Source: CAZEDK01 sp964511025
GTDB lineage: Bacteria > Patescibacteriota > Gracilibacteria > UBA1369 > GWF2-33-10
Length of the DNA stretch: 52,337 nucleotides
Direction of reading: 5' to 3'
NCBI GenBank assembly: GCA_964511025.1
Contig: CAZEDK010000004.1
Span: 1 to 52,337, forward strand
The notes beneath the pieces are model-generated. The model worked only from the letters and a program-made list of their open reading frames with translations, did not search any database and was not told where the DNA came from. Each line of letters opens with the position of its first letter. Position 1 is the stretch's first letter. Of the stretch, positions 1-8,526 are shown one piece after another. The position numbers were made by a program, and so were the translations under genes.

Positions 1-32
1 TGCAAAAAACTTAAACAAAAATTTAAAAAGCA

Positions 33-55
33 GCCCCCCAAATGACTACGCTGCC
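33..55 (+). repeat. Terminal repeat, left copy
   Basis: A 23-nt C-run sequence here recurs, inverted and with one mismatch, at 52284-52306. Positions 1-139 hold no gene that I can see. The riboflavin kinase gene ends at 140 on the minus strand. Confidence 0.7.
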
Positions 56-139
56 GTTTATAATCTTATTATTATAACCGATCATGAGACATTTTGGAAT
101 AGAAAACATTCAAAAAAAAGATCAAGCGGCAAATTTTTG

Positions 140-1111
140 CTAAAAATTCTTAGATAAATTTTTACAAATTCTAATATCTTTTTTGATTTGCTTTTTTAAA
201 TCAGCTATTGAACAAAATTTTTGTACAGCTCTGATTTTTTGTAAAACTTCAACTTCTACTTCAGTTCCATACATATCAGCCCCATTATAATCCAATAAAT
301 GAATTTCTATACTTTCAGGCAAATCCATTGTTTCTCTTCTACCGTAATGCATGGCACCGAAGTAAGCGGTTAGCGGCCCGTCTGCCCGCCTTGTCCAATT
401 CCCCGCCAGAAAGACAGTGTCGGGCTGGGGACAGGTACTTATTCGGGCAGGTAAGCGATTAGCGATTAGCTGAACCTTGCAAAGATAAACTCCGTAAGAG
501 AAAAGCCCCCTTGACAAAGGGGGGTAGGGGGGATTGAGCTCCACCTCTCTAACTTTAACTTCCTCAATTAGATTTTGATAAATTCCTTCTAAATTATTTA
601 AAACTTCTGCATTTGTATATCTCAAAACTTTTATGCCATATTCAGATAAAAGTTTTGTCCTAATATTGTCACATTTTTCTTTATCTCCATGATCATCTCC
701 ATCTATCTTTATAGCCAATAGCAATTTTGAACAATAAAAATCAATAATAAAATTATTTATAGGTTTCTGTCTCAAAAATCTTAAACCTTTAAAATGATCT
801 CTATTTAACAACTCATACCATATTTTTGCTTCTGGTTTTGTTGGATTATTTCTATTTTCCTTAGCAAACTGAGTAAGCTTAGGATTATATGAAATAAACC
901 TTTTAATCCCCCAACCCCCTTTATCAAGGGGGCTTTTTATAGGATTCTCAAATCCTTCAGCACTTTTATCAAGGGGGCTTTTTGTGTGATCTTTTAATCC
1001 CCCAACCCCCTTTATCAAGGGGGCTTTTCTCAGTTCTAAATTAATAGTTGGGAAGCCGATCTCCCGACCTTTTCCTTGCCCTTTTACAACTGTTGCTTTA
1101 AAATGAGGCAT
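140..1111 (-). CDS. Riboflavin kinase with in-frame DUF559 insertion
   Basis: Residues 1-28 (GxGxGR then GFPTINLEL) and about 204-323 (GVY, then IEIHLLDYNGADMYG with Glu269, then the IRAVQKF helix) form the riboflavin kinase domain that makes FMN from riboflavin and ATP. The FAD-synthetase half of a normal RibF is absent. Between the two parts lie three copies of a KSPLDKG-type repeat peptide, a DUF559 endonuclease-like domain (about 80-183), and an inverted copy of the repeat (NPPYPPLSRG). In the DUF559 part Asp124 is present, but the usual catalytic Glu of the (V/I)E(V/I)DG motif is Lys135, so nuclease activity is doubtful. A second insert (about 214-250) comes from heptamer and GC-rich palindromic repeats. 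The frame is open throughout, so the fusion may be made, but a working kinase is not assured. Confidence 0.75.
   Translation of the reverse strand: MPHFKATVVKGQGKGREIGFPTINLELRKAPLIKGVGGLKDHTKSPLDKSAEGFENPIKSPLDKGGWGIKRFISYNPKLTQFAKENRNNPTKPEAKIWYELLNRDHFKGLRFLRQKPINNFIIDFYCSKLLLAIKIDGDDHGDKEKCDNIRTKLLSEYGIKVLRYTNAEVLNNLEGIYQNLIEEVKVREVELNPPYPPLSRGLFSYGVYLCKVQLIANRLPARISTCPQPDTVFLAGNWTRRADGPLTAYFGAMHYGRRETMDLPESIEIHLLDYNGADMYGTEVEVEVLQKIRAVQKFCSIADLKKQIKKDIRICKNLSKNF
401..428 (-). repeat. GC-rich REP-like repeat inside riboflavin kinase gene
   Basis: This 28-nt segment matches 14430-14457 in the opposite orientation with only a few differences (core CCAGCCCGACA, then TCTGGCGGGG). It is followed by a heptamer array at 454-474. 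Both are translated as part of the riboflavin kinase ORF. Confidence 0.65.
454..474 (+). repeat. Heptanucleotide tandem array in riboflavin kinase gene
   Basis: Three 7-nt units read AGCGATT, AGCGATT, AGCTGAA. It is one of about nine heptamer arrays in the window. Confidence 0.6.
501..1028 (-). mobile_element. DUF559 cassette bounded by inverted C/G-run palindromes
   Basis: A DUF559 coding segment lies between one palindromic repeat (501-540, reading GCCCCCTTGACAAAGGGGGG) and three inverted copies at 901-936, 949-984 and 992-1028 (CCCCCTTTATCAAGGGGG type). The same plan is seen at 5712-6039. The cassette sits between two halves of the riboflavin kinase domain, as expected for an insertion. 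Mobility is inferred. No transposase lies in the cassette. Confidence 0.6.
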
Positions 1112-1229
1112 AAATACTGAAATTTCTGATAAGTGAAAAGATTATACAGATATTTTTGATGATTCAAGAAAAAAGCTTGACAAAAGTAAAAAAAATGTAT
1201 TAACTGATAATGTTTATTAAATTAGACTA

Positions 1230-1655
1230 ATGAAACATCTATCTGGACGTGCATATTCACCAAACGTTTCTCAGCAGACATCTAACTATTCAAGACCTAG
1301 TAAATTTGGACAATTAATACATGGAGTAAAAACTGCTTTATTACCATTATTGGGCGTAGGAATAATTGGTGGAATAGGAGCAGGACTTGCACATATACCT
1401 TACATTGACAGCTCGTACAACGGCACAGATACAATAAATCCTCATCGTATTCCAAAGGACACTCCATTTTTAGATGCATGGAGTATATATCTATCTGGGA
1501 TATCCGCAAATCAGGCAATTTTAAGCGATCAGCTTGCTCAAACATGCACTAACCAAAGAGAAGATCTTAGCCTCATCGTGTCGTCTATTTGTCTCTTGAG
1601 AGGTGCATTTACAAGTGACACAAATCAAAATCCTGCAAATCTTGCAAAACAATAA
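1230..1655 (+). CDS. Small single-pass membrane protein, unknown function
   Basis: A 141-aa protein that I do not recognise. A Gly-rich hydrophobic helix at about residues 34-56 (LLPLLGVGIIGGIGAGL) follows a polar, Ser/Gln-rich N-terminus. The rest is soluble and contains three cysteines in its second half. There is no Shine-Dalgarno sequence. A TTGACA at 1177-1182 is a possible -35 box, but the -10 region is weak. It converges on the amino-acid dehydrogenase gene with 15 nt between stops. Confidence 0.6.
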   Translation: MKHLSGRAYSPNVSQQTSNYSRPSKFGQLIHGVKTALLPLLGVGIIGGIGAGLAHIPYIDSSYNGTDTINPHRIPKDTPFLDAWSIYLSGISANQAILSDQLAQTCTNQREDLSLIVSSICLLRGAFTSDTNQNPANLAKQ

Positions 1656-1670
1656 TTTTAGAAAACAACA

Positions 1671-2963
1671 TTACCTCCAATCCCGCACAACCGAATCTAT
1701 TATTTGCTTACCCCTGTGTCCAAAGATTGGATGCTCTATTTCACTGAGTTCGTTTGCTAGATTAACAGCCACAATCCCAGGGGAAATGCTTTCCTGTTTG
1801 GAAATTTTTAAGACTTTCAAAGATGTATTGTAGACTGACTGCTCCCAGTCTCTGCCAAGATGTCTTTCAAAATACAAATCGCCATTTACATATCCATATT
1901 GTTCATTCGCACAATTAACTATTCCCATACGATTAACCAAGAAATCCGGTAAATAATAAATCCCCTTTTCGTATAGCATTTTGTCGTGAGCAATCGGATC
2001 TTCCAATTGATTATTCGCAGCTCCGCATACTATTTTTGCTTGGATCGTTGGAATTGTAACAGAATTTAAAATAGCACCTGTAGCGCAAGGAGCCAAGATG
2101 TCACAATTGCAAGTCAAAATAGAATTATCTCCAATTTCAGTCTTTAGAGCTTCAAAATTCTTTCCAACAAATCTCTCTTTTGTTTTTTCTATTAACTCAC
2201 TACTAATATCAGAAGCTATCACTTTACCCACATTTTTTTCAAAAAGCTTTTTAATCAAAAATCCTCCAACATTACCCATTCCTTGAACAGCAACCGTTTT
2301 ACCTTCTATAGAACCAAAATTCAAGAAATCCAGCGCTGCTTCAATACCACATACAACACCTCTAGCCGTAGCCTCTGATGGATTCCCACTACCTCCAAAC
2401 TCCTGAGGGATGCAAGTAATAAATCTAGTTTTTTCAAAAATTGAAGCCATATCAACAATATTTGTCCCAACATCTTCCGCGGTAATATAACAACCACGCA
2501 AACTTGTAACAAAAGCCCCAAACGCATTAAAAAGATATTTTCTGATATCCGCATTCTTAATGTCAAGATCAGGATTCACATTGAGTACTGCTTTACCACC
2601 TCCCCAGTACAAGCCGGCAAGAGCATTTTTATGAGTCATACCCATTGAAAGCCTAAGTCCATCCTTGAAATAATCTTCAACCTTATTATATCTCCAATAT
2701 CTAGTACCTCCTTGAGCTTGTCCCCTATTTGTCTTATGCACAAAAACTCCCTGCAAAGTATCGTATTTATCAGTAACATTAAAAAACAAAGCTTCGTGTT
2801 TACTGGAATCCCTCTTGTCATTGTTTAAAAAATCCAAAATTGGCTTAAGAAATTCATGCGATGCCACATAAGAAGATGTTTTTGTATTATAAATAAAATA
2901 AAATCTTTTGATGCCTTGCTGTTTTAAAAGGTTTACAAAACCTTGCGGAGCTAAATTTAGCAT
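1671..2963 (-). CDS. Glu/Leu/Phe/Val dehydrogenase (leucine dehydrogenase type)
   Basis: This NAD(P)-dependent amino-acid dehydrogenase interconverts an amino acid with its 2-oxo acid and ammonia. The N-terminal dimerisation/catalytic domain has GQAQGGTRYW (81-90), Lys112 and Lys124 (GGGKAVL) and the TAEDVGT segment (161-167) with the catalytic Asp. The Rossmann motif GMGNVG follows at 228-233. The order and the TAEDVGT form fit leucine/phenylalanine dehydrogenases better than glutamate dehydrogenase. At 430 aa it is longer than typical leucine dehydrogenase (about 360), with a longer N-terminus. It starts 16 nt after valS and is probably co-transcribed. Substrate specificity cannot be read from the sequence. 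The leuB cluster in this window makes a branched-chain substrate plausible. Confidence 0.85.
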   Translation of the reverse strand: MLNLAPQGFVNLLKQQGIKRFYFIYNTKTSSYVASHEFLKPILDFLNNDKRDSSKHEALFFNVTDKYDTLQGVFVHKTNRGQAQGGTRYWRYNKVEDYFKDGLRLSMGMTHKNALAGLYWGGGKAVLNVNPDLDIKNADIRKYLFNAFGAFVTSLRGCYITAEDVGTNIVDMASIFEKTRFITCIPQEFGGSGNPSEATARGVVCGIEAALDFLNFGSIEGKTVAVQGMGNVGGFLIKKLFEKNVGKVIASDISSELIEKTKERFVGKNFEALKTEIGDNSILTCNCDILAPCATGAILNSVTIPTIQAKIVCGAANNQLEDPIAHDKMLYEKGIYYLPDFLVNRMGIVNCANEQYGYVNGDLYFERHLGRDWEQSVYNTSLKVLKISKQESISPGIVAVNLANELSEIEHPIFGHRGKQIIDSVVRDWR

Positions 2964-2979
2964 TTTTATAAATTAAAGA

Positions 2980-5640
2980 TTATATTTCGTTCATTTGTTG
3001 TTCTATTTTCGCTAATTCAAGCTTGGACTGTTTAAGTTTTTGTTTTTCAATCTCTATTATATGTTCCGGAGCGTGTTTTACAAATTGCTCATTTGCAAGT
3101 TTTTGCTCGAGTTTATCTGAATAATTTTTTAAATTACTATATTCCTTTTGTAATCTCTGCTTTTCTTGCATCATATCTACCATGTCATGAATCGGCAAAT
3201 AAATTTCTATTTCTCCAACAAAAGCAGTTATGGATTTTTCAATTTTTTGACCGGCTTCAGCAATGGTAAACTCAGAAAGATTGGCCATTCTCTTGATAAC
3301 TTCAGCATTTTTTTGCAAAGCAGAAGTAAATTGATTACCATATACAAACGCTGTTATTTTTCGCACAGAATCAACCTTGGATTCAGATCTCAAAGATCGC
3401 ATAGCTTTGATCACATCGATAACAACTTCCATTTCGTAAGTAGCTTTTTCAAAAACGAAATCATCTTGAACAGGTGGCCAAGGCTCACAAATCAACATTT
3501 TGTATGACTCTTTATTTAAAAAATGCATCTGCCCATATATAGCTTCCGTCACAAAAGGAGTAAAAGGATGCGACAATTTAAGTATTATCTCCAGCACATA
3601 CTTGAGAATCGTTGGATTAGGCTGAACTTTTGATATTTCAAGATACCAATCACAAAAAGCTCCCCAAGTAAATTCATATATCTTATTGCCAGCTTCTGAA
3701 AGCTTATATTCATCAAGCAAAGCTGTGACTTCTTCAATAAGACTTTGTGTTCTGGTAAGAATCCACTTATCTGCGATACTCAAATCAATACCAATGTCAG
3801 TGCTATCTCCCATCATCATAAAAGAAAATCTGGCAGCATTCCAAAGTTTATTTACGAAATTTCTATATCCGGCAATTTTTTCTTCATACAACCTCATATC
3901 ATTGCCCGGCGTAGTTCCCAAAATCAAACTGAGCCTAACAGGATCTGTACCGAATTTTTCAATCATATCAAGAGGATCAATACCATTACCAAAAGATTTA
4001 CTCATTTTACGACCCTCTTTGTCTCGCACAAGGCCGTGGAGATAAACGGTTTCAAATGGAATTTCACCTAGAACATAAGTACTCATGATTATCATTCTTG
4101 CCACCCAGAAAAATAAAATATCATAACCTGTCTCCATCACCTGCGTTGGATGAAAATATTTCATGTCTTCCATCTCATTTGGCCATCCAAGTGTAGAAAA
4201 AGTCCACAAAGCAGAAGAAAACCATGTATCAAGCGTATCTTCATCTTGCCGAATATCAGGAGATCCACATTTATCACAAACAGTCATCTCTTCAAGTTCA
4301 ACCATTATATGACTACAACTATTACAATAAAAAACCGGTATCCTGTGCCCCCACCATATTTGCCGACTTACACACCAATCGCGTAAATTTTCCATCCAGC
4401 GAAAATATGTTTTATTAAATTTATTAGGTATTATCTTAATTTGAGAAACTCTTACGACATGATTCGCAACTTCTTTTATAGAAAATTCAGTACCTTCCAA
4501 ATCCTTGAGTAAATTATTTTCTTTCTTTTCCCATTGTTCTTTTGGAAGCTTTTTGTTTACGTTTACAAACCATTGTTCTGATACAAGTGGCTGAATGGCG
4601 GTACCACATCTATAACATAGCGATAAATTATGAACATAATTTTCATCAATACTTTCAATCAATTTCTTACTTTGCATTTTTTTTACTAATTTCTCTCTAC
4701 ATTCCATAACGTCCATTCCTTCAAACTCTCCCGCCGGACTAAGCATTTTGCCATCCATTCCAATGATGGAAAGAATTTCAAACCCATATTTCTGAGCTAA
4801 CTCAAAATCAACAAAAGAATGTGCAGGTGTAATAGTCATAGCGCCACTACCGAGACTCATATCAGCCACATTATCAGCAACAAATTTGGCAGTAATACGA
4901 CCATCAATCCAATCTAATTCTACTTCCTTGCCAATATAATCTTTGTACCTTTCATCATCAGGATGAATTATAATCACCTTATCTGCAAATTTTGTTTCAG
5001 GACGAGCAGTTCCAATAATGACTGGTCCGTATTTAATATAATAAAATTTAGTTTTTTCTTCTTTATAACTAACTTCATCATCAGAAAGAGTAGATTGACA
5101 TCTGCAACACCAATTAACAATTCTATTTCCCCTATAAACCAAACCATCTTCATACATTTTTTTGAACACAGTATTTACTGCAAAACTTAGTTCATCACTA
5201 AATGTATAAGCTTCTCGACTCCAATCACAACTAGATCCCATTTTTCGCACTTGATTGCGAATTGTATCCTGCGAATCTGCCACAAATGCTTTTACCCTTT
5301 CCAGAAATTTCTCTCTTCCAAGATCGTGCCTATTAAGACCTTCTTCTTCTATGACAGCTTCCACTTTGTTTTGCGTAGCTATTGCCGCATGGTCCGTACC
5401 TGGGATCCAAAGCGCATTAAAGCCCTGCATCCTCTTGTATCTAATCAAAACATCTTCAATAGCAAGCATTGTCGCATGACCAAGATGAAGAGTGCCTGTT
5501 GCATTTGGAGGAGGCATTGAAATTACAAATGGCTTTTTCGATGGATCTACTTGCGCCCCGAACACTCCACTTTCTTCCCACATTTTATATATATCATCCT
5601 CGTATTGCTTGGCATCAAATACTTTGTCTAATTGCGTCAT
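2980..5640 (-). CDS. valS: Valine--tRNA ligase
   Basis: This enzyme charges tRNA-Val with valine. The class-I signatures are present: PPPNATGTLHLGH near residues 43-55 (HLGH at 52-55) and KMSKSFGNGIDP in the second half. Between them lie the editing domain (TARPETKFADKV) and a Cys-rich knuckle (CNSCSHIM and CDKCGSPD). The C-terminus is the long Lys/Glu-rich coiled-coil arm typical of ValRS. At 886 aa it is full length. The gene heads a two-gene minus-strand unit with the downstream amino-acid dehydrogenase. There is no Shine-Dalgarno sequence. The upstream neighbour is a repeat element. Confidence 0.97.
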   Translation of the reverse strand: MTQLDKVFDAKQYEDDIYKMWEESGVFGAQVDPSKKPFVISMPPPNATGTLHLGHATMLAIEDVLIRYKRMQGFNALWIPGTDHAAIATQNKVEAVIEEEGLNRHDLGREKFLERVKAFVADSQDTIRNQVRKMGSSCDWSREAYTFSDELSFAVNTVFKKMYEDGLVYRGNRIVNWCCRCQSTLSDDEVSYKEEKTKFYYIKYGPVIIGTARPETKFADKVIIIHPDDERYKDYIGKEVELDWIDGRITAKFVADNVADMSLGSGAMTITPAHSFVDFELAQKYGFEILSIIGMDGKMLSPAGEFEGMDVMECREKLVKKMQSKKLIESIDENYVHNLSLCYRCGTAIQPLVSEQWFVNVNKKLPKEQWEKKENNLLKDLEGTEFSIKEVANHVVRVSQIKIIPNKFNKTYFRWMENLRDWCVSRQIWWGHRIPVFYCNSCSHIMVELEEMTVCDKCGSPDIRQDEDTLDTWFSSALWTFSTLGWPNEMEDMKYFHPTQVMETGYDILFFWVARMIIMSTYVLGEIPFETVYLHGLVRDKEGRKMSKSFGNGIDPLDMIEKFGTDPVRLSLILGTTPGNDMRLYEEKIAGYRNFVNKLWNAARFSFMMMGDSTDIGIDLSIADKWILTRTQSLIEEVTALLDEYKLSEAGNKIYEFTWGAFCDWYLEISKVQPNPTILKYVLEIILKLSHPFTPFVTEAIYGQMHFLNKESYKMLICEPWPPVQDDFVFEKATYEMEVVIDVIKAMRSLRSESKVDSVRKITAFVYGNQFTSALQKNAEVIKRMANLSEFTIAEAGQKIEKSITAFVGEIEIYLPIHDMVDMMQEKQRLQKEYSNLKNYSDKLEQKLANEQFVKHAPEHIIEIEKQKLKQSKLELAKIEQQMNEI

Positions 5641-5711
5641 CTTATATTAAATTAACAGTTCTTTTGAAAAGTTTCCGCACACAAATTAGCCGAAAATTTA
5701 AATTTTGGCAA

Positions 5712-6039
5712 GAATTTTCGGATCATCTGATTTTTAGTTTGAAGAAAATGGAATACAAATCCCCCAACCCCCTTTCACCTAAAGGGGGCTTTTTATAGCT
5801 TCTAAAAAATTGTTGATACTTTTGCAAACTTTATCAAGTTCTTTAAATATTTCTTCATTTTTAAATCTTATTACTTTTAAAAAATAATTATTTAAAATAG
5901 ATGTTCTTTCTTTGCCATATTCTAAATTATTTACTTCAGAGCTCCCCCTTTAAATGAAAGGGGGCTGGGGGGATTGAAAACCATCAACAAAATTATAAAT
6001 CTTATTATTTCAAACCAAAAAATGATTGATCCGAATTTC
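5712..6039. mobile_element. Inverted-repeat element with decayed DUF559 gene
   Basis: The ends are about 31-nt imperfect inverted repeats (5712-5743 and 6009-6039, core GGATCA then TTTTT(A/G)GTTTGAA). Inside them is a second pair of inverted C/G-run palindromes (about 5758-5795 and 5941-5975) around a DUF559 remnant. Related ends and inner repeats occur at 14223-14349 and 16551-16656, so this is a family. There is no transposase, which suggests a MITE-like element moved in trans. That is inference. Confidence 0.65.
5779..5940 (-). pseudogene. DUF559 endonuclease-like remnant
   Basis: The minus strand reads about 53 codons that align with the last part of the DUF559 domain in the riboflavin kinase insert (YGKERTSILNN, then KVIRFKNEEIFKELDKV). 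The Asp and ExDG catalytic part is missing. The fragment ends in the palindromic repeat as KSPL-stop. There is no start codon or upstream domain, so it is a relic. Confidence 0.6.
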
Positions 6040-6055
6040 CATTATATGATATAAT
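6026..6055 (+). promoter_or_regulatory. Predicted promoter of the 6082 gene
   Basis: TTGATC (6026-6031), an 18-nt spacer and TATAAT (6050-6055), 26 nt before the ATG. The -35 box lies in the terminal repeat of the element at 5712-6039. Confidence 0.6.
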
Positions 6056-6081
6056 ATACGGATATTTCTTAATATTAATTT

Positions 6082-6543
6082 ATGTCAGCATTTGAAGCAG
6101 GAAATAACGATATTCCTAAATTAAATAATAAGCCACAAGGCTTCAATTCTGATGAAATTGACCAAAGAATGGCTAAACTCGAAGCAGCAACAGAAATTCA
6201 TCCGTTATTTACAGCATTTAAAGAATTAGTGACATCAAATTCTAATAAAGTCGATGATGGCACTTACAGTAAACTAACCTTAGTGAGCCAAACAAGAGCT
6301 GAAGCAGTAACAATAGCAGTACCATCCGATTCGAATTTACCAATTCAAATGGCTACAACCAGAAAAGACCAAGACAGCATATATCCGCTTACTTTAACTT
6401 CGAATCCAGCAACAGAACCTGCCAGCCTAGAATCGGCTCAAGCATTAATGAGTAGGATTCGAGGAGGTGGATACCAGCCTGTTTCAGTAGATTTGATTGA
6501 CAATCCATCTGAAAAAGACAAATTATTTAAAACTAATATTTAA
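6082..6543 (+). CDS. Hypothetical protein, 153 aa
   Basis: I recognise no family. It is a soluble, mildly acidic protein rich in Ala, Ser, Thr, Asn and Pro, with no signal peptide or membrane segment and no cysteine. A strong promoter lies just upstream, so it is likely expressed alone. Codon use looks like that of its neighbours. Confidence 0.55.
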   Translation: MSAFEAGNNDIPKLNNKPQGFNSDEIDQRMAKLEAATEIHPLFTAFKELVTSNSNKVDDGTYSKLTLVSQTRAEAVTIAVPSDSNLPIQMATTRKDQDSIYPLTLTSNPATEPASLESAQALMSRIRGGGYQPVSVDLIDNPSEKDKLFKTNI

Positions 6544-6642
6544 AAATCTCTTGATAAAGTCTTGCAATTTGACATAATATGAAGTATCAATTGACTTGAA
6601 GAAAAGTAATGAGAAAATATTGAAAATTGAAACTATTTACAC

Positions 6643-6671
6643 TTGACAGTTGTTGTATTAATAGGTAAAAT
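6643..6671 (+). promoter_or_regulatory. Predicted sigma-70-type promoter
   Basis: TTGACA (6643-6648), 17-nt spacer, TAAAAT (6666-6671). The predicted start is about 24 nt before the ATG at 6702. Confidence 0.7.
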
Positions 6672-6701
6672 CTTTCACTTATAGTTAATCTATAACTTCA
6701 A

Positions 6702-7226
6702 ATGACTACACTTAATAGCCAACTCGAGAAAAATAAGTACTTGAAAGCTCAAAAGGACTCCAAAACTGAAAACTTATCTCAAGAAAATACAAAAGCTACC
6801 TTGGATGGAACTAATGTGATTCGTGAAGGGCTTGGACAGTTAAGTGAAGGTCTTAATTTGAACGAGAAACCACGTGAAATCGCTTCGGAAAAACCAAGTG
6901 AAAATTATGCTCAGTCTCAAGGTACTCATACTGGTCAGCAGCAAGATGACAGCAGCGAAGAAATTAAAAAACTACATGAACAATTAAGAGCAAGCAAACC
7001 AAAAAAAGAAAAAATGGTACAAGAGATTCAGCATGTTTTGAGAATTGAAGAAAGAAGGCTAATGAAAGAAGCTAAAAAATACATGAGAAAGCAAACCTTT
7101 GGCCATTTGAATACAGTAGTGGCAAAAATCAGACAAATACATCAAATGTTAGAAGAACTTGCGTATGCAGCATACGATGCAATCAAAAATATGTGGCTAA
7201 AAATGGTACATAATATTAGTTGTTAG
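6702..7226 (+). CDS. Hypothetical coiled-coil protein, 174 aa
   Basis: No family recognised. The first 85 residues are polar and low complexity (Ser, Gln, Asn, Lys, Glu). From about residue 86 to 145 there is a Lys/Glu/Arg-rich region with heptad character, probably a coiled coil. The C-terminal 30 residues (LEELAYAAYDAIKNMWLKM) look like an amphipathic helix. It has its own promoter at 6643-6671. The 94 nt to nadA contain no clear terminator. Confidence 0.55.
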   Translation: MTTLNSQLEKNKYLKAQKDSKTENLSQENTKATLDGTNVIREGLGQLSEGLNLNEKPREIASEKPSENYAQSQGTHTGQQQDDSSEEIKKLHEQLRASKPKKEKMVQEIQHVLRIEERRLMKEAKKYMRKQTFGHLNTVVAKIRQIHQMLEELAYAAYDAIKNMWLKMVHNISC

Positions 7227-7320
7227 TTTTTAGTTTTTAAAGTTTAATGTGAAAACTTGGGCATTTTTTCAAGTATGCTAATATTGATTCGCAATAATAA
7301 ATCCTATTTCTATTTATTTA

Positions 7321-8229
7321 ATGCCACAAAAAATATTCATAAAAGAAATTAAAAAGTTAAAAAAAGAAAAAAAAGCAATCATACTTTGTCATAACTATCA
7401 AAGACCTGAAATATATGAAGTGGCTGACTATATTGGCGACTCTCTTGGACTTTCCATTGAAGCAAATAAAACTGACGCAAAAATTATTGTTTTTTGTGGC
7501 GTGCACTTCATGGCAGAAACTGCAAAAATATTAAACCCAAATAAAAAAGTACTACTTCCAAACATGGAAAGTGGATGTGCCATGTCAGATATGATAGAAG
7601 GATTCATGCTTGAAATATGGAAAAAAGATTATCCAGGAGTCCCCGTTGTAGCTTATGTAAATACAACAGCTGAAGTCAAAGCCCATAGTGATATTTGTTG
7701 CACATCAAGCAATGCAGTCAAAATATGTGCTTCACTTGATTCAAAAAAAATCTTATTTGTTCCAGATAAAAATTTAGCAAAGTATGTTCAATCAAAATTA
7801 CCTGAAAAAGAAATAATTGCCTGGGATGGATACTGTCCAATTCATCACAGAATTTACGATACTCATATCTTAGAATCAAAAAAAACATATCCAAATGCAA
7901 AAGTAATTGTCCATCCAGAGTGCAGACCTGAGGTTATAGAACTTGCAGATTTCATTTGCTCAACAAACCAAATGTTAGAAGAAGCTGTAAAAAACTCAAA
8001 AGCAAATGAATTCATAATAATAACTGAATGTGGTATGACCAATAGACTCTCAAAAGAATGCCCAGATAAAAAATTCTATACAGTCTGCAATATGTGCTAT
8101 GACATGAAGAAAAATACTTTGGATGGGATAATGGAATGTCTAGAAAAAGAAACAAATGAAATTATAATTTCTGAAGATATTCGATCCAAAGCTGAAAAAG
8201 CATTAAGAAAAATGCTAGAAATTAAATAA
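7321..8229 (+). CDS. nadA: Quinolinate synthase A
   Basis: NadA condenses iminoaspartate with dihydroxyacetone phosphate to quinolinate using a [4Fe-4S] cluster, in de novo NAD synthesis. The N-terminus reads ILCHNYQRPEIYEVADYIGD, followed by VFCGVHFMAETAKIL, CCTSSNAVKIC, VHPECRPEV and the C-terminal ECGM and CNMCYDM cysteines, all as expected for the three-domain NadA fold. Length (302 aa) is normal. nadC lies 750 nt downstream, but a minus-strand toxin-antitoxin pair separates them. No nadB is in the window. Confidence 0.95.
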   Translation: MPQKIFIKEIKKLKKEKKAIILCHNYQRPEIYEVADYIGDSLGLSIEANKTDAKIIVFCGVHFMAETAKILNPNKKVLLPNMESGCAMSDMIEGFMLEIWKKDYPGVPVVAYVNTTAEVKAHSDICCTSSNAVKICASLDSKKILFVPDKNLAKYVQSKLPEKEIIAWDGYCPIHHRIYDTHILESKKTYPNAKVIVHPECRPEVIELADFICSTNQMLEEAVKNSKANEFIIITECGMTNRLSKECPDKKFYTVCNMCYDMKKNTLDGIMECLEKETNEIIISEDIRSKAEKALRKMLEIK

Positions 8230-8234
8230 AATTT

Positions 8235-8522
8235 CTAATTATAAACCTTTCTAGCTCCTTCATGCCCACCAATATCAAAAAGAAGAATTAATATCATATT
8301 ATTTTCATCAAAATTCCAAATCAATCTAATATCTCCAGTTACCTTCGAAGAATACATCAATCCATACTTCCTACTTTGCACTTTATGTGTAAATAGACCT
8401 TTAGCAAAAGGATTAATCTCAAAAATAGCTATAGATCTTTTAAAACTTTCTTGCAGTTGCTTTGTTCTCAGTATTTTTTTTGCCTTCCTTGAAAATGCTT
8501 TGGTAGGAAAAATAGAATACAT
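8235..8522 (-). CDS. RelE/YafQ-family mRNA-interferase toxin
   Basis: A 95-aa basic protein with the RelE/ParE fold pattern: an N-terminal strand, two Lys/Arg-rich helices, then the beta sheet with YSSKVTGDIRLIWNF and the C-terminal ILLFDIGGHEGARKVY. That ending resembles the DIGxHDxVY end of YafQ/RelE toxins. These toxins cleave mRNA at the ribosome. The upstream gene (4 nt away, same strand) would be the antitoxin. The gene ends 5 nt past the nadA stop on the other strand. Confidence 0.75.
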   Translation of the reverse strand: MYSIFPTKAFSRKAKKILRTKQLQESFKRSIAIFEINPFAKGLFTHKVQSRKYGLMYSSKVTGDIRLIWNFDENNMILILLFDIGGHEGARKVYN

Positions 8523-8526
8523 ATTT

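Noticed and set aside
501..1028. DUF559 region as an intein
   Set aside because: No splice-junction Cys/Ser, His-Asn end or Hint-domain motifs. The flanks are palindromic repeats.
1603..1833. Plus-strand 76-aa ORF
   Set aside because: It overlaps the ends of two better genes and has no homologous features; it is a shadow of the dehydrogenase gene.
5469..5798. Plus-strand 109-aa ORF upstream of valS
   Set aside because: Antisense to the valS 5' end and extending into the repeat element; no coding evidence.
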